Shown here: in pieces, positions 37,209 to 45,712 of the stretch
How positions within the stretch are numbered: the stretch's first letter is position 1
Layout of the letters: every line of letters begins with the position of its first letter
Origin: Nitrospinota bacterium
Lineage (GTDB): Bacteria > Nitrospinota_A > UBA7883 > JACRLM01
DNA: 64,000 nucleotides
Direction of reading: 5' to 3'
NCBI GenBank assembly: GCA_016208975.1
Contig: JACQXA010000004.1
Location: forward strand, 869,015 to 933,014
The notes under the pieces: generated by a model
Seen by the model: the letters and a program-made list of their open reading frames with translations, nothing else
Told to the model about the DNA's origin: nothing
Database searches by the model: none
Position numbers and translations under genes: made by a program

Positions 37209-39125
37209 CTACTTCTTCTCCTTGTCGCTGTCCACGAACTCCGCGTCCACCACGTCTTCCTTGGGGCCGCCTGAAGGTTCGCCACCGGGGCCTTCATGGC
37301 CGCCATGGGGCGCGCCGCCTTCCGCCGAGGCTTTCTGGTAGATGGCTTCCGCCAGTTTATGGCTGGCGGTCTGGAGCTTTTCAACAGCCGCGTGAAGCTC
37401 CGCCGGGTCTTTAGACTCCATGGATTTCTTCGCGTCCGCCACGGCGTCTTCCAGGTTTTTCCTGTCGCCGTCGGAAAGCTTGCCGCCGTGCTCTTTTAAC
37501 GCCTTCTCGGTCTGGTAGATCAGCGCGTCGGCCTGGTTGCGCGCCTCGGCCAGTTCCTTGGCGCGTTTGTCCTCGTCCTCGTGGGCCTGGGCGTCGCCCA
37601 CCATCTTCTTGATGTCGTCCTCGTTGAGGCTGGATGAGCCGGTGATGGTTATCTTCTGCTCCTTGCCGGTGCCCTTGTCCTTGGCGGAAACGTGGACGAT
37701 GCCGTTTGCGTCTATGTCGAAAGTCACCTCAATCTGCGGCATGCCGCGCGGCGCGGGCGGGATACCCTCCAGGTGGAACCGGCCCAGTGTGCGGTTGTCC
37801 GTGGACATCTGGCGCTCGCCCTGCATCACGTGGATCTCCACCGATGTCTGGTTGTCCGCCGCGGTGGAGAATATCTCGCTTTTCCTCGTGGGGATGGTGG
37901 TGTTGCGCTCTATTATGCGGGTCATCACGCCGCCAAGGGTTTCAATGCCCAGCGACAGGGGCGTAACGTCTAGCAAAAGTATGTCCTTCACCTCGCCGCC
38001 CAACACGCCGGCCTGCACAGCCGCGCCCAGGGCCACCACCTCGTCGGGGTTTACGCCTTTGTGCGGCTCTTTGCCGTAATAGTTTTTAACCAGCTTTTCC
38101 ACCATGGGCACACGGGTGGAACCGCCCACCAGTATGGCCTCGTGGATTTCCGACTGTTTCAGCCCGGAATCCTTCATGGCGTTCTCCACCGGCTTTCTGC
38201 TCCGCTCCACCAGGTCGTCTATCATCGCCTCGAACTTGGCCCGGGTGAGGGTTACGTTCAGGTGTTTGGGGCCTGAAGCGTCCGCGGTGATGAATGGCAG
38301 GTTGATGGCGCTCTCGGGGCTTTGCGAAAGCTCTATTTTCGCCTTCTCCGCCGCCTCTTTAAGCCTTTGCAGGGCCATCACGTCCTTGCTTAAGTCTATG
38401 GTGGTGTCTTTCTTGAACTCGGAGATCAGCCAGTCTATAACCCGCTGGTCGAAGTTGTCGCCGCCCAGGTGGGTGTCGCCGTTGGTGGCTTTCACTTCCA
38501 CCACGTTGTCGCCCACTTCCAGGATGGATATGTCGAACGTGCCGCCGCCCAGGTCGTACACGGCCACCACTTCGTCTTTCTTTTTGTCCAGCCCGTAAGC
38601 CAGCGCCGCCGCCGTGGGCTCGTTGATGATGCGTTTAACCTCCAGCCCGGCTATCCTGCCAGCGTCTTTGGTGGCCTGCCGCTGGGCGTCGTTGAAATAT
38701 GCGGGAACGGTTATAACCGCTTCGGTCACTTTCTCGCCCAGGTAGGCTTCCGCCGCGGATTTGAGCTTCATAAGAATATGGGCGGATATCTCCTCCGGCG
38801 AGTACTGTTTGCCCCGCACTTCCACCATGGCCTTGCCATCGGGGCCAGCCACAACCTTGTAAGGCACCAGCTTCATTTCCTGGCTCACCTCGCCGTACTG
38901 TCTGCCCATGAAGCGTTTTATCGAGAATATGGTGTTTTCGGCGTTGGTGATGGCCTGGTTCTTCGCGGCCTGGCCCACAAGCCTTCCACCATCTTTGGTA
39001 AACGCGACCACCGAGGGAGTAGTCCTGGAACCCTCTTGGTTTACAATAACTTTCGGCTCGCCACCTTCCATTACGGCAACGACCGAGTTTGTGGTTCCCA
39101 GGTCTATGCCTATTATCTTGCCCAT
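37209..39125 (-). CDS. dnaK: chaperone Hsp70
   Basis: DnaK, 638 residues. The ATPase domain starts with [17 protein letters not shown] and contains [12 protein letters not shown] and the GGSTRVPMV adenosine motif. The substrate-binding domain begins after [14 protein letters not shown]. The lid ends in a Gly-rich tail ([14 protein letters not shown]) and an acidic end (DVVDAEFVD). A GGAGG ribosome-binding site precedes the start. DnaJ and GrpE are not adjacent, so dnaK is a single-gene unit here. Confidence 0.99.
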   Translation of the reverse strand: MGKIIGIDLGTTNSVVAVMEGGEPKVIVNQEGSRTTPSVVAFTKDGGRLVGQAAKNQAITNAENTIFSIKRFMGRQYGEVSQEMKLVPYKVVAGPDGKAMVEVRGKQYSPEEISAHILMKLKSAAEAYLGEKVTEAVITVPAYFNDAQRQATKDAGRIAGLEVKRIINEPTAAALAYGLDKKKDEVVAVYDLGGGTFDISILEVGDNVVEVKATNGDTHLGGDNFDQRVIDWLISEFKKDTTIDLSKDVMALQRLKEAAEKAKIELSQSPESAINLPFITADASGPKHLNVTLTRAKFEAMIDDLVERSRKPVENAMKDSGLKQSEIHEAILVGGSTRVPMVEKLVKNYYGKEPHKGVNPDEVVALGAAVQAGVLGGEVKDILLLDVTPLSLGIETLGGVMTRIIERNTTIPTRKSEIFSTAADNQTSVEIHVMQGERQMSTDNRTLGRFHLEGIPPAPRGMPQIEVTFDIDANGIVHVSAKDKGTGKEQKITITGSSSLNEDDIKKMVGDAQAHEDEDKRAKELAEARNQADALIYQTEKALKEHGGKLSDGDRKNLEDAVADAKKSMESKDPAELHAAVEKLQTASHKLAEAIYQKASAEGGAPHGGHEGPGGEPSGGPKEDVVDAEFVDSDKEKK

Positions 39126-39246
39126 TAATCCTCCTTCGGCTTATCTGTTAGAGCCCTATGGCTTTATATGTCCTTTTGCTTTATAAAACCGGCGCCAGGC
39201 CGCGTCAAGGCAATAATCAAAATAGGCGGGATTTTGTGGAAGAGAT

Positions 39247-39272
39247 GGCCGGGGGTTAGCGCTTCCCCGGCC
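39247..39272 (-). terminator. possible terminator after pyrophosphatase
   Basis: GGCCGGGG (39247-39254) pairs with CCCCGGCC (39265-39272), ten bases beyond the pyrophosphatase stop on the minus strand. The following ATCTCTTCC is only weakly T-rich. Confidence 0.4.
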
Positions 39273-39281
39273 CGGCGTGAG

Positions 39282-39869
39282 CTATTTACCTTCGCCCCGC
39301 ACGAACTGGGAATTGGGGATATAACCATACTCCTGGAACAGCCTCTTCTTCTCCGCCTGGAACATGTCCATGGAGCGGCGCACGGCCTTGGCCGCTTCGT
39401 CGTGGTTCAAGAAGTCTGTGACTTTCACCTCTTTTTTCTCCAGGGTCTTGTATTCCTCGAAGAACTTCCTCAGCTCGTCCCGCTGATACTGGGGAAGCTG
39501 GCTTATGTTGAATATTTCGGTATAGGCCGGGTCTGTGGCGGCCACGGCTATCACCTTGTCGTCAAGTTCCCCCTGGTCGAACATCTGCATGAGCCCTATC
39601 ACCCTTCCCTCCACCAGTGAACCGCTAGGGATCGTCTCTGAGCAAAGGACAAAGATGTCCAGCGGATCGTGATCGTCACAATAGGTCTGGGGGATGAATC
39701 CGTAGCTGTGCGGGTAATGCACGGCGCCGTGCAGGATGCGGTCCACCTTCAGCAGGCCGGTCTTTTTTTCAAGCTCCAGCTTAAGCCGGGAGTTGGACTC
39801 TATCTCTATATAGGCGGTCACGTAAGTGGGGGCACGATCGCCAGTGTTGATATCAAACCAAGGGTGCAT
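39282..39869 (-). CDS. ppa: inorganic pyrophosphatase (family I)
   Basis: Soluble Mg2+-dependent pyrophosphatase, 195 residues, which hydrolyses PPi to drive biosynthesis. The signature DDHDPLDIFV (D-x-D-P-x-D) binds metal. Supporting motifs are AYIEIESNSRLKLELEKKTG, YPHSYGFIPQT and the KVIAVAATDP strand. The C-terminal extension (EAAKAVRRSMDMFQAEKKR) is longer than in the E. coli enzyme. It is a single gene between dnaK and the repeat-rich gap. Confidence 0.96.
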   Translation of the reverse strand: MHPWFDINTGDRAPTYVTAYIEIESNSRLKLELEKKTGLLKVDRILHGAVHYPHSYGFIPQTYCDDHDPLDIFVLCSETIPSGSLVEGRVIGLMQMFDQGELDDKVIAVAATDPAYTEIFNISQLPQYQRDELRKFFEEYKTLEKKEVKVTDFLNHDEAAKAVRRSMDMFQAEKKRLFQEYGYIPNSQFVRGEGK

Positions 39870-39940
39870 TATCTACTCCAATTCGCAAAAGGGTGAATTT
39901 AGCATAAAAACGGCATTGGGTTCAACAAAGGCTGGTTGAA

Positions 39941-40091
39941 GGTGGTGTCGCAGTTTGAATCTCAAATAATAGACAGATCTTTCATTTCGCTTGCGCTTCG
40001 CTCAGGATGACAATGTTATCAACGGCTTTTATATTGTCATTCTGGGCGTAAGTGAAGAATCTCCCCTGTACTTTCAAACTGAGACACTACC
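39941..40091 (-). repeat. MITE-like 151-bp element, copy 1
   Basis: Inverted copy of a family also at 49262, 51930 and 62278. The ends are GGTGGTGTCgCAGTTTGAA and the complement of GGTAGTGTCTCAGTTTGAA. The interior is itself a long inverted repeat around GATAACATTGTCATCC-type sequence, so the whole element can fold. It is flanked by an exact 8-bp duplication, TGGTTGAA, at 39933-39940 and 40092-40099 (nine bases if the adjoining C is counted). There is no coding capacity. It lies in the 477-base gap between ppa and the cytochrome-porin. Confidence 0.85.
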
Positions 40092-40103
40092 TGGTTGAAG
40101 AAT

Positions 40104-40255
40104 CCGTGGTCAGCGACCACGGGGAAGCGGGGTAAACGGCGTCCACAGCGAAGCGGATCGGGCGGCCATGGGGAAACTGAATTGTCACCCTGAGCCTGCC
40201 GAAGGGTGACAACAGTTAGTGTCGGGCTTCGATAGGCTCAGCCTGACAGGCTTCA
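40104..40255. repeat. REP-like palindromes
   Basis: Three palindromes in a row. CCGTGGTC-AGC-GACCACGG (40104-40122) recurs twice in the repeat near 45.4-45.6 kb. GTCACCCT...AGGGTGAC lies near 40185-40212. A related inverted copy, GTCGGGCTTCGATAGGCTCAGCCTGAC, lies near 40221-40247; it is written here in two parts as GTCGGGCTTCG and ATAGGCTCAGCCTGAC. The last two share the CTGAGCC core with the MITE-like element. They resemble REP elements found in many bacteria. Confidence 0.6.
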
Positions 40256-40290
40256 ACAAGCCCGGACTGGCAAGTTCGGCTCCCGCAAAT

Positions 40291-40321
40291 AAAAAGGGCC
40301 TCCACCCGAAGGTGGAGGCCC
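40291..40321 (-). terminator. Rho-independent terminator of the cytochrome-porin gene
   Basis: An 11-bp perfect stem, GGGCCTCCACC (40296-40306) with GGTGGAGGCCC (40311-40321), loop CGAA. On the minus strand it is followed by TTTTTATTT. A strong terminator for the gene ending at 40347. Confidence 0.9.
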
Positions 40322-40346
40322 GTAAGAGCGTTACGCTTGCTTCGGT

Positions 40347-41546
40347 TTAGAAGCCGGCGAATACCATGACGGTGAGCTGGTTGTCCTTGCTCCGGCCATC
40401 TTCGCTGTACACAGTGTACTCCGGCGTGATGGACACGTTCTGGGCCAGGTTCCAGGTCAGCTTGCCAGTGATAGCGGAGGTCTTCAGGTCGGAAGAGCCG
40501 CTCTTATCAGTGGTGTTGCCATAAGCCAGGCCAAGCACCAGAGCCTTGCTCAGGCCGAGCTCGGCCTGCGCGGAGAGGTAGTCACCCTTTTTGTACATCA
40601 CGTCATTCGCGGAGACGGTGACATACTGGGCCTGCAGCTCGAGGGTCATGCCACCCACGTCGCCCTGGGCCTGGAGGTCAACACCGAGAGCTTCGGTTTT
40701 GACTTCGGCGATGGCGGTGCCATCGAGGCCGAGGTTGCCGCAGTTGCCGCATTTGGTCTTGCCAGCGGTGCCGAACACGCCGATGAGGGTGTCAAAACCA
40801 CCCAGGGTCGGCATAACAGCCACGCGATAGGAAGTGGACAGGTCGAACCCGGTGTCCGGGCCTTCGATGGCCGGGCCCCAGAGGCCGACGGCGGCGAATA
40901 TCAGGCCGGTGTTGGCGTACAGGGTAAGACCGGTCACCTCGCCGTCACCCAAGCCGGAAGCCTGAGCGGCGGAGGTCTCTTTCCTGTGCTCGAAAGCGCG
41001 GGCAGAGCGGACAACGCCGGTGTTGGAGAGGTCCATGCCCCAGAAAGGCCCAAGGGCGTCGGTAGCGAAAGCCACCAAGCCGGCCCTTACGTCACCCACG
41101 GTGCCGGTGAAGACAACCTTGGAGGACACGGCAGGCCCGGGGAACTCTACGGCGTAACCCACGTTCTTGCCAGCGCGGCCGGCGAACCAGGCGGCGGCTT
41201 CATCATAAACCTGCCACTCACCGCGCTCCAGACCCACTTTCGGATCGGAAGACGTTTTGTTGGTGGCCTGCTGGTAGCGATACTTGATCACGAAGGACAC
41301 CGGAGCGGTAGCCGGAACGGACACCAACTCGTCCTCGATCAGGTCCACAGCGGCGTCAGTGAAACCGCCAGCTTTGAACGAGCGCCCGAAAGCGTTCAGT
41401 TTCGGGATGTGCTGATAGTGACAGCTAAAGCAGGGCAGGTTCATCTGCCGGGCAAATGACGGAACCGCCGCGCTCTCCTTCGGCGTCACCATCACGCCCA
41501 TCATGGCGAACGCCATGACCGACATAACGACAAAAAGTTTCTTCAT
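40347..41546 (-). CDS. outer-membrane cytochrome-porin fusion, Cyc2-like
   Basis: 399 residues. A signal peptide (to about residue 27) is followed by a short cytochrome segment, PSFARQMNLPCFSCHYQH, with one CxxCH heme site (C39-H43), then PKLNAFGRSFKAGG. The rest is beta-rich and ends in aromatic VFAGF, so it should be an outer-membrane barrel. This layout is that of Cyc2, the outer-membrane Fe(II) oxidase of iron-oxidising bacteria, though many uncharacterised relatives share the FARQ-CxxCH-LNxFGRxFK motif. A second CxxC without His (KCGNCGN, about residue 265) may sit in a loop. A GAGGAGG ribosome-binding site is present. It is divergent from a small cytochrome c. Confidence 0.8.
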   Translation of the reverse strand: MKKLFVVMSVMAFAMMGVMVTPKESAAVPSFARQMNLPCFSCHYQHIPKLNAFGRSFKAGGFTDAAVDLIEDELVSVPATAPVSFVIKYRYQQATNKTSSDPKVGLERGEWQVYDEAAAWFAGRAGKNVGYAVEFPGPAVSSKVVFTGTVGDVRAGLVAFATDALGPFWGMDLSNTGVVRSARAFEHRKETSAAQASGLGDGEVTGLTLYANTGLIFAAVGLWGPAIEGPDTGFDLSTSYRVAVMPTLGGFDTLIGVFGTAGKTKCGNCGNLGLDGTAIAEVKTEALGVDLQAQGDVGGMTLELQAQYVTVSANDVMYKKGDYLSAQAELGLSKALVLGLAYGNTTDKSGSSDLKTSAITGKLTWNLAQNVSITPEYTVYSEDGRSKDNQLTVMVFAGF

Positions 41547-42180
41547 TTAAACACGCCTCCTCAAAAAGTTAACTTAAGGCACCTAGACATATATTTCACA
41601 CCCGCTCTGTAACCGGGTTTGAAATCACTGTGGACAGCTCGAATTGATGAGTTCTATTAATACACCCCTCTGCTCACCACTATAAGCGTGGGACAATTTT
41701 TATTACATTCAACACTTAATGTCAAGTCTAAATGTTAATTTTTGATTTGCCGGAAACCTGCCCCCTTATGAGGCTACTAATAGATGTCCAGGGTGGAAAG
41801 CGATTTGCGCCCGCAATTTCAACACCTGGGGCCTGTACATATGCGCGCAAAAGCTGTGGATAGAAAGCATCAACGCCCGCGGAGGCCATATAAAGAGCCT
41901 TTGAGCCCAAAATTTCCTTGACAGAGAACTGGTCAAAGTTTAGGATTTGGGCCTTAGTCAAACTATATAACGCCGCGCATCCGGCCGCTTTAACTTTTGT
42001 ACCGGTATAAAGCGGGTTCGCTTACGCGGACACCGGCGTTGACGGGGGAATCCGGATGCTCTTTGGCTGACCGCTAAAATTATCTTTTGTCCTATTTGTT
42101 GGGGTAACACCGCGCGGGCTTTTTTGTCTGTAAAAATCCGCGAGGTTACGATAAATCCTTAACCGTTTTGGAGGAGTTTC
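41547..42180. other. 634-base gap between divergent cytochrome genes
   Basis: AT-rich sequence (especially 41640-41760) that must hold the promoters of both cytochrome genes. Ribosome-binding sites for each lie at its ends (GAGGAGG and GGAGGAG). GCATCCGG near 41974 and CCGGATGC near 42052 form a distant inverted pair. I saw no convincing gene, tRNA or terminator. Confidence 0.5.
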
Positions 42181-42564
42181 ATGAAGAAACACATTTTGGG
42201 CATGGTTACCGTTTGTTTCGCTATGGTGGTGGCCTTCGCCGGCTTCGCTTCCGCCGGGGACGCTGGCAAGGGCGAAGGGGTTTTCAAGGGCAAGGGCCAG
42301 TGCAAAAACTGCCACAAGCTCGATGATAAGAATTCCGTTGGCCCCGGCCTCAAAGGCGTGACCGCCAGGCATAACGACGAATGGCTTGGCAAATGGCTGG
42401 CCGACCCGCAGAAAACCTGGGAAGGTAACGACGCCGATGTACAGAAGCTGAAAACCTGGAAACCCGGCCGTGACAAGGCCGCGAAAACCGCTATGAAGAT
42501 CCCCGCTCTTTCCGCCGAGGAAGTTGCGGACCTGATAGCGTTCCTGCATCAGAACGACAAATAA
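42181..42564 (+). CDS. periplasmic class I cytochrome c
   Basis: 127 residues: signal peptide (cleavage after FASAG, about residue 25), heme motif CKNCH (41-45), GPGLKGV loop, and the distal ligand M105 in MKIPALSAEEVADLIAFL. This is a mono-heme c-type electron shuttle. It is transcribed away from the cytochrome-porin and could carry electrons between that protein and inner-membrane complexes. The ribosome-binding site GGAGGAG is strong and a terminator follows, so it is a one-gene unit. Confidence 0.94.
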   Translation: MKKHILGMVTVCFAMVVAFAGFASAGDAGKGEGVFKGKGQCKNCHKLDDKNSVGPGLKGVTARHNDEWLGKWLADPQKTWEGNDADVQKLKTWKPGRDKAAKTAMKIPALSAEEVADLIAFLHQNDK

Positions 42565-42593
42565 GCGTTTCCCGCTTATTTAGTTAAAAAACG

Positions 42594-42623
42594 CCCCGGC
42601 GGTAACCATCGCCGGGGTTTTTT
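42594..42623 (+). terminator. Rho-independent terminator after cytochrome c
   Basis: CCCCGGCG (42594-42601) pairs with CGCCGGGG (42610-42617) around an eight-base loop and is followed by TTTTTT. A textbook terminator for the cytochrome gene. Confidence 0.92.
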
Positions 42624-42849
42624 ATTCGCTGAATATTTTTAACATTCAATCCCATGTCCTTTTTTCCCCAAACTCCTGCTTTTTGTATCCATTTGATATT
42701 CTAAGGTATAGATAATATTTGCGGCGGCTTTATGCTCGCAAATAGCTACGATTTATTCCAAATGGCTCAATCCAAGCCCATTTGCATATTAAGTTGATTG
42801 AACACATATTAGATTTAAAGATGTTTTGGGTCAGCAGGAGGGTTGTTTC

Positions 42850-43038
42850 ATGTCCGGAAAGACCATGGCCACTGAATCTGAACCTAAAAAACCCCAGGAT
42901 TATAGGGATGTTTCAGTCAGTGAGTCCAAAACGGCGGAGGGGAAGCGAGAAGGATCCGCTCCGGCCCAGCAGAGCTTGGGAAAAGTGACCGGCAACGCAA
43001 GTGATGGCTTTTCAATGCCGTCCGACTTTTTCGGTTAG
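42850..43038 (+). CDS. small protein with C-terminal DFFG, unknown
   Basis: 62 residues, hydrophilic and probably disordered, rich in Ser, Lys, Glu and Gly, with no signal peptide. It ends MPSDFFG. The ATG at 42850 is seven bases after AGGAGG, a very strong ribosome-binding site, so I believe it is translated. The next small gene ends with the same four residues, although the two proteins are otherwise unrelated. No family was recognised. Confidence 0.6.
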   Translation: MSGKTMATESEPKKPQDYRDVSVSESKTAEGKREGSAPAQQSLGKVTGNASDGFSMPSDFFG

Positions 43039-43200
43039 CATTGTTAATTGATCTGCTTTTTCCATAAAAGCCGGGCGCATAAAATCCGGGGCTAATCGTT
43101 TGAATATTTAATGTTTCCAAGCTTGGAGTTCTACAAGCCTTTGATTTTTACCGGGTACAGGCGCATATTAGAATCAGGGGCGGAAGTAGGAGATACGATC

Positions 43201-43416
43201 ATGCTGGAGAGGGTTTCTTCAACCCAGATGGCTATCACGGAAAGACGCCGGGTGGCGCTCATAGAACAGGCCCAGAAAACGGGCATCATACTCACCGATG
43301 GCGAGTTTTGGGGCGGCATTGAACGCCGGGGCGGGAAAGGCATTCCGAGGAAAAAGGAAAAGCCCGAGGAGAAGACCCGGGAAGAGTGCCAGGAGCCGTG
43401 TGATTTCTTCGGTTAA
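43201..43416 (+). CDS. small protein with C-terminal DFFG, unknown
   Basis: 71 residues from the ATG at 43201 (AGGAGA seven bases upstream); an upstream in-frame ATG at 43111 lacks a ribosome-binding site. It has a helical N-terminus (MAITERRRVALIEQAQKTG), then GEFWGGIERRGGKG, a very charged Lys/Glu stretch, CQEPC and the end DFFG shared with the preceding gene. Seventeen bases later another good ribosome-binding site begins a third short frame. Function unknown. Confidence 0.6.
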   Translation: MLERVSSTQMAITERRRVALIEQAQKTGIILTDGEFWGGIERRGGKGIPRKKEKPEEKTREECQEPCDFFG

Positions 43417-43432
43417 TTCGAAGGAGTGATTT

Positions 43433-43591
43433 ATGGGCGAGAAGAGGAAAGAGGGGATTTCCGCAATCCCCCGGAAAGATGTTATTTCTTTGCTTTCAGC
43501 AAGAAAAGCAGGGCCGATGCACAGAAAACTGCAACGAGGAAGGCATCAAACCCAACACGCAGGGCGAGCCGGTAGGAAAGGAGGGAAATAA
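43433..43591 (+). CDS. possible third small gene, truncated or fortuitous
   Basis: A 52-codon frame with AAGGAG six bases before its ATG, starting 17 bases after the previous small gene. Only the first 16 or so codons (MGEKRKEGISAIPRK) lie outside the antisense end of the phosphate permease gene. The remainder reads as a basic shadow of that gene. It may be a gene cut off by a past rearrangement, or chance. The first part also overlaps the hairpin at 43453-43471. Confidence 0.28.
   Translation: MGEKRKEGISAIPRKDVISLLSARKAGPMHRKLQRGRHQTQHAGRAGRKGGK
43453..43471 (-). terminator. possible terminator of the phosphate permease gene
   Basis: GGGGATT (43453-43459) pairs with AATCCCC (43465-43471). 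On the minus strand the hairpin is followed by TCTTTCCTCTTC and lies 11 bases after the permease stop. The U tract is imperfect. Confidence 0.42.
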
Positions 43592-44573
43592 GCGCGGTTA
43601 CCGGTATGGTTGCGGCCCAGGCGTATATGAGGTGGGTTACCATATCCCGCCCCATCTTGCCGGCGGTCTTCGCCGCCCCAACGCCAATTATTGAAGATAT
43701 GGCAACGTGAGTGGTTGAAACGGGCATTCCAAGGCTTGTAGCCGCGGACAAAACCGCCCCTGTGGCGGCGTCGGCGGAAAATCCGTGGACAGGCTGGATG
43801 TCCGTTATTTTTTTGGCCACAGAACGTATTATTCTCCACCCGCCCGATAGCGTTCCCAGGCTTAGCGTGATAGCGCAAGCGGCCGTTACCCACAAGGGCA
43901 CTTGCAGGCCTTCCGAATATCCCCCATGCATCAGGACCAGCGCCATTACCCCCATGGTTTTCTGGGCGTCATTGGCGCCATGGGCCATGCTGGAAAGCGC
44001 CGCCGAGGCCACCTGTAGCCGGGCGTAAACCCTGTTCGACTTCTGGATGGAAGTGGCCACGGGCCCGGCGGATCCGGCCCATCGGGCCGCTATCCTGAAA
44101 AATGCGAACCCAACCAAAAAACCGAAAACCGGCGAGGTGAAAAGCGCCATGGCTATCTGAAAAAGGGCGCTCCAGTGGATGGGCGCCGTCAAGGCCCCGT
44201 CCATTGTGGAGGCTTTGGCCACCGCCGCGCCCAATAGGCCGGAAATAAGCGCGTGGGAAGAACTGGAAGGTAGCCCGAAACGCCATGTGAAAAGGTTCCA
44301 TATTGTGGCGGACAGCAACCCGCAAACCACAACCTGGGAATCCATGAAATGCGGATCCGCCACGCCACTTGCAATCGTGTAGGCCACCTTGTGGGAAATG
44401 AGGGAACCCGCCAGGTTGGACACCGCCGCCAGCATGAGCGCGGCGCGGGCCGTGAGCGCCCGGGTGGCGATGGCGGGGGCTATTGTGCTGGCCGCGTCGT
44501 GGAACCCCACGATATAGTTGAAAGCCAGCGCCAGGAACAGTGCGGCCAGATGGGTGAACGCCTGCTCAGGCAT
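43482..44573 (-). CDS. pit: inorganic phosphate permease, PiT family
   Basis: 363 residues with about ten membrane helices in two inverted halves, carrying the PiT signature twice (FNYIVGFHDAASTIAPAI at the N-terminus and MAHGANDAQKTMGVMAL in the second half). It moves phosphate with H+ or Na+ as a metal-phosphate complex. It overlaps its upstream partner, a DUF47 PhoU-like protein, by eight bases, the usual pairing for low-affinity phosphate uptake. Confidence 0.95.
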   Translation of the reverse strand: MPEQAFTHLAALFLALAFNYIVGFHDAASTIAPAIATRALTARAALMLAAVSNLAGSLISHKVAYTIASGVADPHFMDSQVVVCGLLSATIWNLFTWRFGLPSSSSHALISGLLGAAVAKASTMDGALTAPIHWSALFQIAMALFTSPVFGFLVGFAFFRIAARWAGSAGPVATSIQKSNRVYARLQVASAALSSMAHGANDAQKTMGVMALVLMHGGYSEGLQVPLWVTAACAITLSLGTLSGGWRIIRSVAKKITDIQPVHGFSADAATGAVLSAATSLGMPVSTTHVAISSIIGVGAAKTAGKMGRDMVTHLIYAWAATIPVTALISLLSYRLALRVGFDAFLVAVFCASALLFLLKAKK

Positions 44574-45261
44574 GCTCGATTAAAAGATCCTCCACGGTCT
44601 TTATCATGTCCACCAGGGTGTCCAAAAGCTCTTCCATCCGGTCCAGGATCATTTCGTCCATCATACCCCGGCGGTAATCCATAAGCCTGTTGGCCTCGGC
44701 GGCGGCGTTTATACCCGCCAGAATCTCTTTCTTGTGTCGCCAATACACCGCGTCCGCGGCGGTTTCCATGGCGTTCATCAAATCCAGCGTGGCGGCTATT
44801 TTGCCCATGTTGGCCCTGGAATCGGCCATCAACTCCGGCAGGGCCATGGCCTCGGCTATACCTTTCCTGTATATCTCCAGCTGTTCGCTTACAAACGCGG
44901 GGAACCCTGAACGGTAGTTCGAATGGATAACCAGCTTGGCCGACTCGTCGAGCATGTCCACCGCGTTGTCCAGACATTCGAACATCCTTCGCAGGTCCAT
45001 GGCGGAATAGGGCGGGGTGAAGGTGCGTTTCAGGCCGCCAGCCACGCGGACAAGTATCTCGTCCCCTTTCTTCTCCAGCCGTTTGAGATTGTCCAACAGC
45101 CGTTCTTTTTCTTCCTGCGTGAGAGATTGTTTGGAGCAGGCATCCAGATACAAATCAACACCGGAGCTGATGAGCTTTAGCATCTCCCCCATGGGGCCGA
45201 AAAAATCCACCTCCTCGGGGAAGAAAAACCGGGAAAGCCTGCCAACCACATCAGAGAGCAT
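44566..45261 (-). CDS. DUF47 PhoU-like protein
   Basis: 231 residues, all-helical PhoU-like fold (FFGPMGEMLKLISSG, MDLRRMFECLDNAVDMLDESAKL given by its ends, VDMIKTVEDLLIEH). Members are paired with Pit permeases and are thought to regulate them. It overlaps pit by eight bases. Its first codons lie inside the first unit of a 180-bp tandem repeat, so the duplicated DNA is its own upstream region. No strong ribosome-binding site is visible. Confidence 0.93.
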   Translation of the reverse strand: MLSDVVGRLSRFFFPEEVDFFGPMGEMLKLISSGVDLYLDACSKQSLTQEEKERLLDNLKRLEKKGDEILVRVAGGLKRTFTPPYSAMDLRRMFECLDNAVDMLDESAKLVIHSNYRSGFPAFVSEQLEIYRKGIAEAMALPELMADSRANMGKIAATLDLMNAMETAADAVYWRHKKEILAGINAAAEANRLMDYRRGMMDEMILDRMEELLDTLVDMIKTVEDLLIEHA

Positions 45262-45653
45262 CGTGCGCTCAACTTTTCGTTTTATTGTTTTTCATCACTA
45301 ATCCAGGTCAGGGAAAAGCGAAAGTTGTTATATTGGCTTCGCCGGGGTCGCCCGACCCCGGTCTTCCACACACTAATAAAGAATCGTGGTCAGCGACCAC
45401 GGTGAAGCATAACAAAGCCTGTTCAGAAAATCAGAAGGCATCGCGCGCTCCCGTTTTCGTTTCATCGTTTCCCATCACTAATTCCAGGTCAGGGAAAGGC
45501 GAAAGTTGTCATATTGGCTTCGCCGGGGTCGCCCGACCCCGGTCTTCCACGCGCGAGCATAGGACCGTGGTCAGCGACCACGGTGAAGCATAACAAAGCC
45601 TGTTCAGAAAATCAGAGGGCATCGCGCGTCCATTTTCGATTCATCGTTTCCCA
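45250..45653. repeat. 180-bp tandem repeat upstream of DUF47-pit
   Basis: Two full units (45250-45429 and 45430-45610, period 180-181) and a partial third (45611-45653). Each begins ATCAGArRGCATCG and continues with GTCAGGGAAA, GGCTTCGCCGGGGTCG and GTGGTCAGCGACCAC, the last two lying in perfect palindromes (CGGGGTCG/CGACCCCG and CGTGGTC/GACCACG). The first unit includes the DUF47 start codon. This repeat fills the 450-base gap before the AmpG-like gene. No coding sequence was recognised in it. Confidence 0.85.
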
Positions 45654-45712
45654 TGACCGCATTTTAACACTTATAATGTACGGACTTTTCGGGCAGTGCG
45701 AATTTAAGGAAC

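Noticed and set aside
41728-41961. 77-codon frame on the minus strand between the cytochrome genes
   Set aside because: It begins with TTG, has no ribosome-binding site and codon use unlike its neighbours, and lies in AT-rich intergenic DNA.
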